This document shows positions 1 to 6,678 of a stretch of 9,001 bases of DNA, piece by piece. Origin of the DNA: Oscillospiraceae bacterium (GTDB taxonomy: Bacteria; Bacillota; Clostridia; Oscillospirales; CAG-272); assembly GCA_015065205.1 (NCBI GenBank), contig SVQS01000072.1:1-9001 (forward strand), read 5' to 3'. Both the position numbers and the translations under genes were made by a program. Position 1 is the stretch's first letter; the number at the start of each line of letters is the position of its first letter. Below the pieces are notes generated by a model, which did not search any database, had not been told where the DNA came from, and worked only from the letters and a program-made list of their open reading frames with translations.

Positions 1-917
1 TCATGATCGTGATGACATTCGCAATCGGGATCATCACACTCGTGATCATGATGATGGTGTTCGTGATGGTGGCATTCGCAATCGGGATCATCGCATTCAT
101 GTTCGTGATGATGGTGGTGATGCCCATGCTCGTGATGATCGTCATCTTCATCATGGTGGTGTTCGTGGTGTTCGTGATGATTGCAATCACATTCGGGATC
201 GTCACATTCGTGTTCGTGATGGTGATGGTGATGATGTTGATGGCAATGGCACTCAGGATCGTCGCACTCGTCGTCATGCTGATGAACGTCAGCTGCCAAG
301 CGAGCAAGCTCTTCTTCAATGGTATCACGACGCTCCATAGCGGCAAGGAGCTGCTTACCATCCAAAATATCCCAAGGAGTCGTTACAATAACAGCGGTGG
401 GATTCTTCTCGCGCAGAAGTGTTACTGCTTCTGCAATTTTTTCGTCATTTGCGCTTTGCGTATGAGAAAGAACAATGCAACCTGCATTCTCAATTTGGTC
501 ATTGAAGAACTCGCCAAAGTTCTTCATATACATTTTGCACTTTTTAACGTCGGCCACTGTGGTAAATCCGTTGAGAAGAACCTCATCGGATCCGAGATTT
601 TGTACGGCACGAATAATATCAGAAAGCTTGCCAACGCCCGAGGGCTCGATGAGAATACGGTCAGGATGATACTCGTCAAGCACTTTTTGCAGTGCTTTAC
701 CGAAGTCGCCTACCAAGGAGCAGCAAATACAACCGCTGTTCATTTCGGTTACTTCAATGCCGGCATCCTGCATAAAGCCGCCGTCAATGCCGATCTCGCC
801 AAATTCGTTCTCAATCAAAACCAATTTTTCACCGGCGTATGCTTCCTTTAACAGTTTTTTAATAAGCGTTGTTTTTCCGGCGCCCAAAAAGCCGGAGAAA
901 ATATCAATTTTTGTCAT
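1..917 (-). CDS. CobW/COG0523-family GTPase with Cys/His-rich tail, partial (C-terminus beyond left edge)
   Basis: This is a G3E-family P-loop GTPase of the type that acts as a metallochaperone, most likely for zinc, in the cytoplasm. Translating the minus strand from ATG at 917 gives at least 305 residues with no stop before the window edge. Visible motifs are Walker A GFLGAGKTT (residues 9-17), the ENEFGEIGID segment (36-45), the family's metal-binding CxCC motif as GCICC (62-66), and EPSG (91-94). The usual guanine-specificity NKxD is replaced by SHTQ (151-154). From about residue 211 the protein becomes extremely His/Cys/Asp-rich, about 40 His in 95 residues, with four repeated ECDDP units. 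No CobW C-terminal domain is seen before this tail; one could lie beyond the edge. The start is supported by AAGGAAG at 924-930, 6 nt upstream. The gene has its own promoter after the hydrogenase operon terminator. Family assignment is secure; the metal is inferred. Confidence 0.93.
   Translation of the reverse strand, partial: MTKIDIFSGFLGAGKTTLIKKLLKEAYAGEKLVLIENEFGEIGIDGGFMQDAGIEVTEMNSGCICCSLVGDFGKALQKVLDEYHPDRILIEPSGVGKLSDIIRAVQNLGSDEVLLNGFTTVADVKKCKMYMKNFGEFFNDQIENAGCIVLSHTQSANDEKIAEAVTLLREKNPTAVIVTTPWDILDGKQLLAAMERRDTIEEELARLAADVHQHDDECDDPECHCHQHHHHHHHEHECDDPECDCNHHEHHEHHHDEDDDHHEHGHHHHHHEHECDDPDCECHHHEHHHHDHECDDPDCECHHDH
15..269 (-). repeat. Four ECDDP[D/E]CxC metal-ligand repeats in the GTPase tail
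   Basis: Within the Cys/His-rich tail of the GTPase a nine-residue unit, Glu-Cys-Asp-Asp-Pro-(Asp/Glu)-Cys-x-Cys, occurs four times, starting at residues 217, 237, 274 and 293 (plus-strand blocks 243-269, 183-209, 72-98 and 15-41). The units are separated by His/Glu/Asp runs, so spacing is about 19-20 residues except for one 37-residue gap, roughly twice the others. Each unit offers three cysteines besides the flanking histidines, which is what a metal-buffering or metal-delivery tail should look like. At DNA level the region is a degenerate CAT/CAC/GAA/GAT repeat and therefore prone to expansion and contraction by slippage. Confidence 0.85.
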
Positions 918-923
918 TTTAAT

Positions 924-930
924 CTTCCTT
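924..930 (-). promoter_or_regulatory. Ribosome binding site of the COG0523 GTPase
   Basis: AAGGAAG on the minus strand lies 6 nt before the ATG at 917. It fixes the start at the methionine just ahead of the P-loop. Confidence 0.75.
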
Positions 931-953
931 TTTATAAAAAATCATCACCTTTT

Positions 954-982
954 ATTATACATCCAAAAGAACAAAAAGTCAA
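954..982 (-). promoter_or_regulatory. Sigma-A-type promoter for the COG0523 GTPase
   Basis: On the minus strand TTGACT (977-982) and TATAAT (954-959) are separated by exactly 17 nt, a near-perfect housekeeping promoter. The expected transcription start is near 947, leaving a leader of about 30 nt before the ATG at 917, with the ribosome site inside it. It lies immediately downstream of the hydrogenase operon terminator, so the GTPase is its own transcription unit. I could not recognise a Zur-type inverted repeat overlapping it, so any zinc control is not visible here. Confidence 0.85.
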
Positions 983-993
983 CATCAAATCAC

Positions 994-1031
994 AAAAAAG
1001 AGGAACCTTCCCAGGAAGATTCCTCTTTTTA
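994..1031 (-). terminator. Intrinsic terminator of the hydrogenase operon
   Basis: An 11-bp perfect stem (995-1005 with 1020-1030) continues, after one C/A mismatch, into a 4-bp stem (1007-1010 with 1015-1018) closed by a 4-nt loop. On the minus strand it starts about 15 nt after the hydA stop and ends in a run of six T, as expected of a Rho-independent terminator. The A-tract at the other side gives a T-run on the plus strand as well, so the hairpin could also stop opposing transcription. Confidence 0.9.
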
Positions 1032-1044
1032 TTATCTTACGAGA

Positions 1045-2799
1045 TTAGAGACCACGCTTAATGTAGCTTGTGTGCAGAATCTCGTGTGCCTTATGGCTGT
1101 TGGGATGTCCGAAGAATTCATCGTACAGAACCTGAACAGCAAGGTTGTCTTGAGATGTACGCAGAGTTTCGTTTGCGTCATCGTTGTAAAGAACTGCTGC
1201 ACGAACTGCGCGCAGATCCATGTTCATACGAACACTTGCAGGTTGAATGGGTTGACCGCCGCCGTTTACACAGCCGCCGGGGCATCCCATAATCTCGATG
1301 AACTGAACGTCAAGCTCGCCTGCCTTAACCATGTTAAGGAGCTTCTTTGCCATGCCGGTGCTGGAAGCAACAGCAACGTTAACGGTAAGATCGCCAAGCT
1401 TGTAGGAAGCGGTCTTGATGCCCTCAACGCCACGAACTTCAACGAAGTCGAGCTTTTCAAGCTTATTGCCAAGAATCTTCTCTGCCGCATAGCGGAGAGC
1501 AGCTTCCATAACGCCACCGGTTGCGCCGAAGATAGCGCCTGCACTCGAACCGATTGCAAAAGGATCGTCAAACTTCTCGTCCTCAAGAGCGCGGAAGTTG
1601 ATGCCTGCCTTTTGAATCATTCTGCCAACCTCACGGGTGGTGATAGCGTAGTCAACATCGGGAACGCCTGCTGCGTTCTGATCCTGACGGCCTACCTCGA
1701 ACTTCTTAGCCGTACAAGGAATTGCGGAAACCATAACGATATCCTTGGGATCCCAACCCATCTTTTGTGCGTAGTAGGTCTTTACAACTGCGCCGAACAT
1801 CTGTTGAGGAGACTTGCAGGTGGAAAGGTTTTCGGTGTATTCCGGGAAGTAGTGCTCGCAGTACTTGATCCAGCCGGGCGAGCAGGAAGTGATCATAGGA
1901 AGAACGCCATTGTTTTGGATTCTGCCAATGAGCTCGTTTGCTTCCTCAACAATGGTGAGGTCAGCGGTGAGGTTCATATCGTAAACGCCGTCAAAGCCGA
2001 GAGCCTTGAGAGCTGCAACCATCTTACCCTCAACGTCGGTACCGGGCTCATAGCCGAAGCATTCGCCAAGCTGTGCACGAACAGAAGGAGCGGTGCAGAT
2101 AACAGTGTGCTTTGTAGGATCTGCAAGAGCTGCAAATACACCGTCAGTATCGTCTCTTTCATACAGAGCGCCTACGGGGCAAGCTACGATACACTGACCG
2201 CAGTTAATGCAGGAGGTAGCTGCCAGAGGTTGCTCGAATGCAGAACCGATATAGGTATCAAATCCGCGGTTGTTGGCACCGATAACGCCAATTTCCTGCA
2301 CCTTTGCGCAGGTTGCTACGCAACGACGGCAAAGGATGCACTTGTTGTCATCACGGATGATAGGAGTTTTATTATCGATTTCATATTTGTTGGTCTCACC
2401 GCCAAAGCTGGAAGAATCAACACCGTACTCACGGCAAAGAGTCTGCAGCTCGCAGTTGGTGGAACGAACACAAGAGAGGCAGTTTTTATCGTGATTGGAG
2501 AGCAACAGTTCAAGATTCATCTTGCGAGATGCAGCGATTTTGGGAGTGTTGGTCTTAATTTCCATACCTTCGGTGCAGGGGTAAACGCAAGCGGTTACCA
2601 TTCTCCAAGGACCAAGTGCGGGACCGCGCATTTCAGCGATCTCTACCAAGCAGAGACGGCAAGCACCGATCTCGTTGATGTCTTTGAGGTAGCACAGCGT
2701 GGGAATATCAATGTGTGCTGCCTTTGCGGCTTCCAGAACCGTGGAACCCTTGGCAACGGAGTATTCCTTGCCATTAATTTTTACTTTAATCATATCCAT
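1045..2799 (-). CDS. hydA: [FeFe]-hydrogenase catalytic subunit HydA of the trimeric NAD-linked type
   Basis: This cytoplasmic subunit interconverts protons and H2 at the H-cluster and takes electrons from HydB/HydC. With 584 residues it has the full modular set: N-terminal 2Fe-2S domain (C36, C47, C50, C71), a His-Cys3 cluster (H103, C107, C110, C116), two 4Fe-4S sites (C154/157/160/164 and C197/200/203/207), then the H-domain with L1 TSCSPGW (304-310), L2 IPCTAKKFE (C362) and L3 GCPGGCVNGGGQP (C506, C510). A C-terminal small-subunit-like domain follows (about 530-584), with a LYxEF-like segment and an HxxHxxLHTxY-like end. The first ATG (2820) overlaps the hydB stop but has only a poorly spaced ribosome site; I chose the ATG at 2799, 11 nt after AAAGGAG. 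L1 has Ser in place of the second Cys of TSCCPxW, a variant I recall from related multimeric enzymes. It is the last gene of the operon. Confidence 0.95.
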   Translation of the reverse strand: MDMIKVKINGKEYSVAKGSTVLEAAKAAHIDIPTLCYLKDINEIGACRLCLVEIAEMRGPALGPWRMVTACVYPCTEGMEIKTNTPKIAASRKMNLELLLSNHDKNCLSCVRSTNCELQTLCREYGVDSSSFGGETNKYEIDNKTPIIRDDNKCILCRRCVATCAKVQEIGVIGANNRGFDTYIGSAFEQPLAATSCINCGQCIVACPVGALYERDDTDGVFAALADPTKHTVICTAPSVRAQLGECFGYEPGTDVEGKMVAALKALGFDGVYDMNLTADLTIVEEANELIGRIQNNGVLPMITSCSPGWIKYCEHYFPEYTENLSTCKSPQQMFGAVVKTYYAQKMGWDPKDIVMVSAIPCTAKKFEVGRQDQNAAGVPDVDYAITTREVGRMIQKAGINFRALEDEKFDDPFAIGSSAGAIFGATGGVMEAALRYAAEKILGNKLEKLDFVEVRGVEGIKTASYKLGDLTVNVAVASSTGMAKKLLNMVKAGELDVQFIEIMGCPGGCVNGGGQPIQPASVRMNMDLRAVRAAVLYNDDANETLRTSQDNLAVQVLYDEFFGHPNSHKAHEILHTSYIKRGL

Positions 2800-2810
2800 T
2801 TTCCACAATT

Positions 2811-2817
2811 CTCCTTT
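2811..2817 (-). promoter_or_regulatory. Ribosome binding site inside the hydB-hydA junction that decides the hydA start
   Basis: AAAGGAG on the minus strand lies just inside the longest hydA reading frame, downstream of the ATG at 2820 and 11 nt before the ATG at 2799. The ATG at 2820 has only AAAGG at a 3-nt distance, too close to work well. I therefore prefer the 2799 start, which drops seven residues not expected at the N-terminus of the ferredoxin domain. A second in-frame ATG at 2793 cannot be excluded. Confidence 0.55.
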
Positions 2818-2819
2818 CA

Positions 2820-4646
2820 TTAACCTTTGGAAATCGCTTTGAACTTACATGTAGGCAGGCACGCGCCGCACTTCACGCACTTAGAAGTGTCGATCGTGAA
2901 GGATGCGAGCTTGTGACCGGGAGCCACATAGTCAGTTCTTGTGATTGCGCTTGCGGGACAGTTCTTAGCACACATACCGCAGCCAATGCACTTATCGGGA
3001 TCGATGGAGAAGCTGAGTAGGCTCTTGCAAACGCCTGCGGGGCACTTCTTATCAACGATGTGAGCAATATATTCTTCGCGGAAGTAGCGGAGAGTAGAAA
3101 GAACGGGGTTAGGAGCAGTTTGACCCAAACCGCAAAGAGATGCGGACTTGATGTAGTTGGAGAGTTCTTCCAATCTGTCAAGGTCTTCAAGCTCACCCTT
3201 ACCTGCAATAATCTTATCCAAGATTTCAAGCAGTCTCTTAGTACCTACACGGCAAGGTGTGCACTTACCGCAGGATTCATCAACGGTAAAGTCAAGGAAG
3301 AAGCGTGCAATGTCAACCATGCAGTTGTCTTCGTCCATAACAATCAGACCGCCGGAGCCCATCATAGAACCGATCTCAAGCAGGTTATCATAATCGATAG
3401 GAGTATCGATGAGATGTGCGGGAATGCATCCGCCGGAAGGTCCACCGGTTTGTGCAGCCTTGAACTTTTTGCCATTGGGGATACCGCCACCGATCTCTTC
3501 AATGATATGACGCAGAGTTGTTCCCATAGGAACCTCTACAAGGCCGGTGTTCTTAATCTTACCGCCGAGTGCAAACACCTTGGTTCCCTTGGACTTTTCA
3601 GTACCGATGGACTTGAACCAATCTGCACCCTTGAGGATGATTTGAGGAATATTTGCGTAGGTCTCAACGTTGTTGAGAACGGTGGGACGGTCGAACAGAC
3701 CCTTAACAGCCGGGAAAGGAGGACGAGGACGAGGCTCACCTCTCTTACCCTCGATAGAGGTCATAAGAGCAGTCTCTTCGCCGCATACGAATGCGCCTGC
3801 ACCCAAACGAATGTCGAGGTCGAATTCGAAATCGGTACCAAAGATGTTCTTGCCGAGAAGTCCGTATTCCTTAGCCTGGTCAATTGCAATTTGCAAACGC
3901 TTAACAGCGATAGGATACTCTGCACGAACGTAAACATAACCTTGGTTTGCACCGATTGCATAGCCGGCAATAGCCATAGCCTCAATCAGAGCATGGGGGT
4001 CACCTTCGAGGATTGAACGGTCCATAAATGCACCCGGGTCACCCTCGTCTGCGTTACAGCAAACGTACTTTTGAACATTTCCGCGATTGCCGGAAGCGAA
4101 CTTCCACTTCATACCTGTCGGGAAGCCTGCACCGCCACGTCCGCGAAGACCGGAATCAAGAATGGTAGCAATAACGTCATCGGGAGTCATTTCAGTCAGT
4201 ACCTTACCAAGAGCGGCATAGCCGTCCATAGCGATGTACTCTTCAATGTTCTCAGGATTGATAACACCGCAGTTACGCAGTGCCAAACGGTACTGAGACT
4301 TGTAGAAGATGGTATCGTTGAGAGAGGAATGTGCTGCCTCAGCATTTTCCTGTGCGTCGCCGGTATCGTTGTATACAAGTCTTTCAACAATACGTCCCTT
4401 GAGCAGATGCTCGCTAACGATCTCTGCAACGTCATCTACAGTTACGTTGCTGTAGAAGGTGCCGTCAGGATAGATGATAACAACAGGACCCAATGCACAA
4501 AGACCAAAGCAACCGGTTTGAACAACCTTTACTTCTTCAGCAAGGCCATTCTTCTCGATTTCTTGGTGGAAAGCATCCTGAATTTTGGGGCTTCCGGAAG
4601 AGGTACAACCTGTACCACCGCAAACCAATACATGTGCGCGAATCAT
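2820..4646 (-). CDS. hydB: NuoF-like flavin/NAD-binding hydrogenase subunit HydB
   Basis: This subunit binds FMN and NAD(H), and in bifurcating hydrogenases it connects NADH and ferredoxin to HydA. Its 608 residues contain an N-terminal thioredoxin-fold 2Fe-2S domain (C9, C14, C46, C50), the NuoF core with the glycine-rich GRGGAGFPTG loop (169-178) and the AFVCGEETAL segment (285-294), an SLBB-like stretch around 360-410, and the NuoF 4Fe-4S site CGKCTPC (C459, C462, C465, with C505). A C-terminal two-cluster ferredoxin follows (C553/556/559/563 and C590/593/596/600). The N- and C-terminal additions distinguish it from respiratory NuoF and are typical of HydB/HndC. GGAGGT at 4656-4661 sits 9 nt before the ATG. 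Its TAA overlaps the upstream ATG candidate of hydA by one base. Whether the cofactor is NAD or NADP cannot be read from motifs; NAD is assumed from the family. Confidence 0.95.
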   Translation of the reverse strand: MIRAHVLVCGGTGCTSSGSPKIQDAFHQEIEKNGLAEEVKVVQTGCFGLCALGPVVIIYPDGTFYSNVTVDDVAEIVSEHLLKGRIVERLVYNDTGDAQENAEAAHSSLNDTIFYKSQYRLALRNCGVINPENIEEYIAMDGYAALGKVLTEMTPDDVIATILDSGLRGRGGAGFPTGMKWKFASGNRGNVQKYVCCNADEGDPGAFMDRSILEGDPHALIEAMAIAGYAIGANQGYVYVRAEYPIAVKRLQIAIDQAKEYGLLGKNIFGTDFEFDLDIRLGAGAFVCGEETALMTSIEGKRGEPRPRPPFPAVKGLFDRPTVLNNVETYANIPQIILKGADWFKSIGTEKSKGTKVFALGGKIKNTGLVEVPMGTTLRHIIEEIGGGIPNGKKFKAAQTGGPSGGCIPAHLIDTPIDYDNLLEIGSMMGSGGLIVMDEDNCMVDIARFFLDFTVDESCGKCTPCRVGTKRLLEILDKIIAGKGELEDLDRLEELSNYIKSASLCGLGQTAPNPVLSTLRYFREEYIAHIVDKKCPAGVCKSLLSFSIDPDKCIGCGMCAKNCPASAITRTDYVAPGHKLASFTIDTSKCVKCGACLPTCKFKAISKG

Positions 4647-4655
4647 AAAATTGAT

Positions 4656-4661
4656 ACCTCC
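4656..4661 (-). promoter_or_regulatory. Strong ribosome binding site of hydB
   Basis: GGAGGT on the minus strand lies 9 nt before the hydB ATG and immediately after the stop of the 2Fe-2S gene. It is among the best matches to the anti-Shine-Dalgarno sequence in the window, fitting a gene whose product is needed in quantity. Confidence 0.75.
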
Positions 4662-4663
4662 AA

Positions 4664-5038
4664 TTATACGTTCTGAGCGGCTGTGATCGTGTATTCTGTT
4701 ACGACCTTTCCGCCTTTGATGTGCTCTTTGAGTACTTTTTCTGCCTTTTCAACGGTCATTTTAACGTAGGTAACCTTTTCTTTGCCGGCCTCGTGGACTT
4801 CGACAACAGGCTCGTACTGACAAATGCCGATGCAACCAGTTTGGGAAACGACAACGTCGCTCGCAAGACCTTCTTTGTTTACGCCATCAACGAAAGCGTT
4901 GAGTACGGGACGTGCGCCTGCTGCAATACCACAGGTAGCCATACCCACAACAATGCGAGTGGTGCTGGTGCCTTCACGCAGAACGACCTTATCCTTCATC
5001 TTCTCTCTGATAGCTGCAAGCTCTGCCAAAGATTTCAT
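4664..5038 (-). CDS. Stand-alone thioredoxin-fold 2Fe-2S protein with three cysteines
   Basis: This is a small (124-residue) protein resembling the N-terminal 2Fe-2S domain of HydB and the C-terminal half of NuoE. It probably acts as an electron carrier, assembly factor or redox-responsive partner of the hydrogenase. The C-x3-C pair is present (C69, C73, in GCIGIC), but the first pair is reduced to C36: the position of the partner Cys, as in the CGGTGC of HydB, is Gly41 within CGIAAGA. So only three of four usual ligands are visible. A longer reading frame begins at 5086 inside the upstream ATPase gene, but AAGGAAGG at 5048-5055, 9 nt before the ATG at 5038, marks the start. From memory, Acetobacterium woodii has a similar hydE-hydD-hydB-hydA order, in which this would be the hydD equivalent. 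Family placement is good; function is inferred. Confidence 0.85.
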   Translation of the reverse strand: MKSLAELAAIREKMKDKVVLREGTSTTRIVVGMATCGIAAGARPVLNAFVDGVNKEGLASDVVVSQTGCIGICQYEPVVEVHEAGKEKVTYVKMTVEKAEKVLKEHIKGGKVVTEYTITAAQNV

Positions 5039-5063
5039 AGTTTTGATCCTTCCTTTTTGTTTG

Positions 5064-5615
5064 TTATATATTTTTATATTGCTCACTTAAATTATCGGCG
5101 ATCCACAAAAGTATTTCGGGCTCGCTCAAAGGGATCTCGGGTCCTAACACCTCTCTCACTTCCCTTGTATCAAGTGACACATCGAAAGTATTTGATAAGT
5201 GCCGAAACTCGAAATCTATATCGGGACTTCCTTGAATCAAGGTCGTCACCGTTGAGATGATATCTCCCATAGGGGTAAAATCGACATGCTGCTTGTAAAA
5301 GGTTGCTGTAACGCACGTTCCGTGCTCTGTAGGATATTCCGATTCGTGCTTTGAGGTAATGGTTACCTCTCCACCCGTTTGCTCTGCAGCAAGCTTGAGA
5401 AGCGGAATTCCAAGACCAACCTTTCGAGTGGTTCTCGTGGTACAGAACGGATCTATCACACCGCGCAGAAATTCTGCAGTCATTCCACAACCGTTATCGA
5501 TGATTTCCATCTTTAACAGTTCATCATCTTCGGTGATGTGAATGTTGATCAGCGTTGCTTTTGCCTTGACGGAGTTCATAGCGATATCGAGAACGTTTAG
5601 TGAAAGTTCCTTCAT
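5064..5615 (-). CDS. GHKL-fold ATP-binding protein (histidine-kinase-like ATPase)
   Basis: This 183-residue protein has the ATP-binding fold of histidine kinases, MutL and Hsp90. An N-box-like helix opens the protein (D10 to N14 in LDIAMNS), followed by the G1 box DNGCGM (40-45), an F-box-like DPFCTT (55-60) and the G2 box KVGLGI (65-70). There is no dimerisation/phosphoacceptor helix before the ATPase domain, so it is not a classical sensor kinase. About 75 residues after the ATPase core (109-183) form an extension I cannot assign. The gene starts within the stop of the PHP gene (ATGA overlap) and has GAGGAGGA 5 nt upstream, so it is probably translationally coupled. It sits just upstream of the 2Fe-2S gene and hydB, the position of hydE in the A. 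woodii operon as I recall it. It could be a kinase or an ATP-gated partner protein. Confidence 0.85.
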   Translation of the reverse strand: MKELSLNVLDIAMNSVKAKATLINIHITEDDELLKMEIIDNGCGMTAEFLRGVIDPFCTTRTTRKVGLGIPLLKLAAEQTGGEVTITSKHESEYPTEHGTCVTATFYKQHVDFTPMGDIISTVTTLIQGSPDIDFEFRHLSNTFDVSLDTREVREVLGPEIPLSEPEILLWIADNLSEQYKNI

Positions 5616-6352
5616 CTCTTTCCTCCTCTCAAGGTGTCAAACAACTCTTTTCGAACGCGCTCCGAGCTATACGGCTCGTCTGCAAGTTCAAAGAAGTGTT
5701 CCTTATCACGGATATCCCATAAATAGTGCGCATCCGATCCACTTACCCAAAGCATTTTTTGCATTGGCGGATGGAGTGCCGAAAGCGGCTCTGCCTTATC
5801 CATATCGTGCAACTCGCAAACAGAAAACTTTGGCTCGGGCGGAAAGACGCCAAGTGTTGCCAGGATGCCGTTTGCTTCCCTGTCGACGTGAGCAGGATAG
5901 CAGATGCCATCGTATGCTTCTACGATCGGTGGAACGTCTTCCAATGCTAAATCCAAAGCATTCGAGAGCAGATCCGCTTCCTCGCCTATAACCTCATCAT
6001 TTTCATTCATCAAAAGCTGATCTCCAAAAATGTCGGTTCGGTTTGGAATGCGAATACGGTGCCTATCCACCTCGTCATTGAACGCAAGTGCTTTGTTGAT
6101 ATCCTCAAACAAGCATACCAAATGAATGTCCTCTGCCGTCGTCAGCTCCATTCCTGCAATCGGAATGATCCCGTTCTTTTTCGCAGCCGCAAAAAATGCA
6201 GGACAGTTCCGAGAAGAATTATGATCGGTCAGAGCAACGATATTCAAGCCTGCCAAAGCCGCCATACCCGCAATGTTATTTGGTGTCATATCATTGTCAG
6301 CACACGGTGAGAGACAGGAATGAATATGAAAATCGTAGTAGTATCGGTTCAC
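5612..6352 (-). CDS. PHP-family metal-dependent phosphoesterase
   Basis: This 246-residue PHP-domain protein is expected to bind two or three metal ions and hydrolyse a phosphoester; the substrate is unknown. The metal-binding signature runs in order: HIH near the N-terminus (H9, H11), TDHNSS (D43, H44), GMELTT (E69), PAHVD (H155) and GSDAH (D207, H209). It resembles the TrpH/YciV group, whose known members act on nucleotides or short RNA, but that does not fix the substrate here. The frame can begin at GTG 6361, but that codon has no spaced ribosome site. I prefer GTG at 6352, which overlaps the preceding TGA (GTGA) and has GGAG 8 nt upstream. Membership of a hydrogenase operon suggests degradation of a signalling nucleotide or control of a phosphorylated partner; this is inference. 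Confidence 0.88.
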   Translation of the reverse strand: MNRYYYDFHIHSCLSPCADNDMTPNNIAGMAALAGLNIVALTDHNSSRNCPAFFAAAKKNGIIPIAGMELTTAEDIHLVCLFEDINKALAFNDEVDRHRIRIPNRTDIFGDQLLMNENDEVIGEEADLLSNALDLALEDVPPIVEAYDGICYPAHVDREANGILATLGVFPPEPKFSVCELHDMDKAEPLSALHPPMQKMLWVSGSDAHYLWDIRDKEHFFELADEPYSSERVRKELFDTLRGGKR

Positions 6353-6678
6353 TGCAGGCACTCCGCAAGCGCGGCGGCGAGCTGATACGCAGTTTTATCC
6401 GAGGTGTAGATGTTGATTCCCTTTTGTTGGGCGGTAATGCAGACATTCTCGTCCGGCACAACACCTTCTGCTAAGATAATGCAGGCAACATCAGCCAAGG
6501 ATGCGACCGCTACAATATTGATATTGGACATAATGGTGATCCAGGCGTCGCCCGATTCGGCGCGTCCCATCACCCAACTGAGCAAATCACCGATATAAAC
6601 ACCGCTGACCTCGCGGGAGCTGTCCGCTACGGAAAGAGGTTCTAAGGAAAGCGTTTTGGCAATATCAAAAACTTTCAT
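6349..6678 (-). CDS. Small DRTGG-domain protein (second copy)
   Basis: This 109-residue protein consists of a single DRTGG-type domain and nothing else. The recognisable segment is SREVSGVYIGDLLSWVMG (21-38), followed by an alternating strand-helix pattern (WITIMSNINIVAVASLADVACIILAEG, about 46-72) and a C-terminal strand and helix. In other proteins this domain is coupled to CBS domains or occurs in phosphotransacetylases, and is thought to bind ligands or mediate regulation. No catalytic residues are evident. The start is clear: GAGGAGGAG at 6685-6693, 6 nt before the ATG, formed by the three Glu codons ending the upstream hydrogenase-like gene, whose TAA directly abuts this ATG. It overlaps the PHP gene by 4 nt. 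It is homologous in layout to the other DRTGG gene at 8421-8774. Confidence 0.82.
   Translation of the reverse strand: MKVFDIAKTLSLEPLSVADSSREVSGVYIGDLLSWVMGRAESGDAWITIMSNINIVAVASLADVACIILAEGVVPDENVCITAQQKGINIYTSDKTAYQLAAALAECLQ

Noticed and set aside
1..300. Possible CRISPR array or tandem DNA repeat at the left edge
   Set aside because: The periodic pattern follows codons of the Cys/His-rich tail; there are no equal-length unique spacers and no exact repeats.
3..851. Plus-strand 282-residue frame with a Met/Val/Ile-rich start resembling a membrane protein
   Set aside because: It is the antisense of the GTPase gene; the hydrophobic run arises from reverse-complemented His/Glu/Asp codons, and the minus strand has P-loop, CxCC, ribosome site and promoter.
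757..2823. Plus-strand 688-residue frame
   Set aside because: It runs antisense through the GTPase start, the promoter, the terminator hairpin and all of hydA, and shows no recognisable domain; the opposite strand has every hydrogenase motif.
3060..4016. Plus-strand 318-residue frame
   Set aside because: Antisense to hydB, with no ribosome site or domain; the hydB frame is fully supported by motifs.
5039..5063. Possible internal promoter in the AT-rich gap before the 2Fe-2S gene
   Set aside because: There is an AT-rich stretch but no convincing -35 and -10 pair with correct spacing, and the gap is only 25 nt.
5039..5086. N-terminal extension of the 2Fe-2S protein to a start at 5086
   Set aside because: It overlaps the end of the ATPase gene, adds basic low-complexity residues, and a good AAGGAAGG site supports the ATG at 5038.
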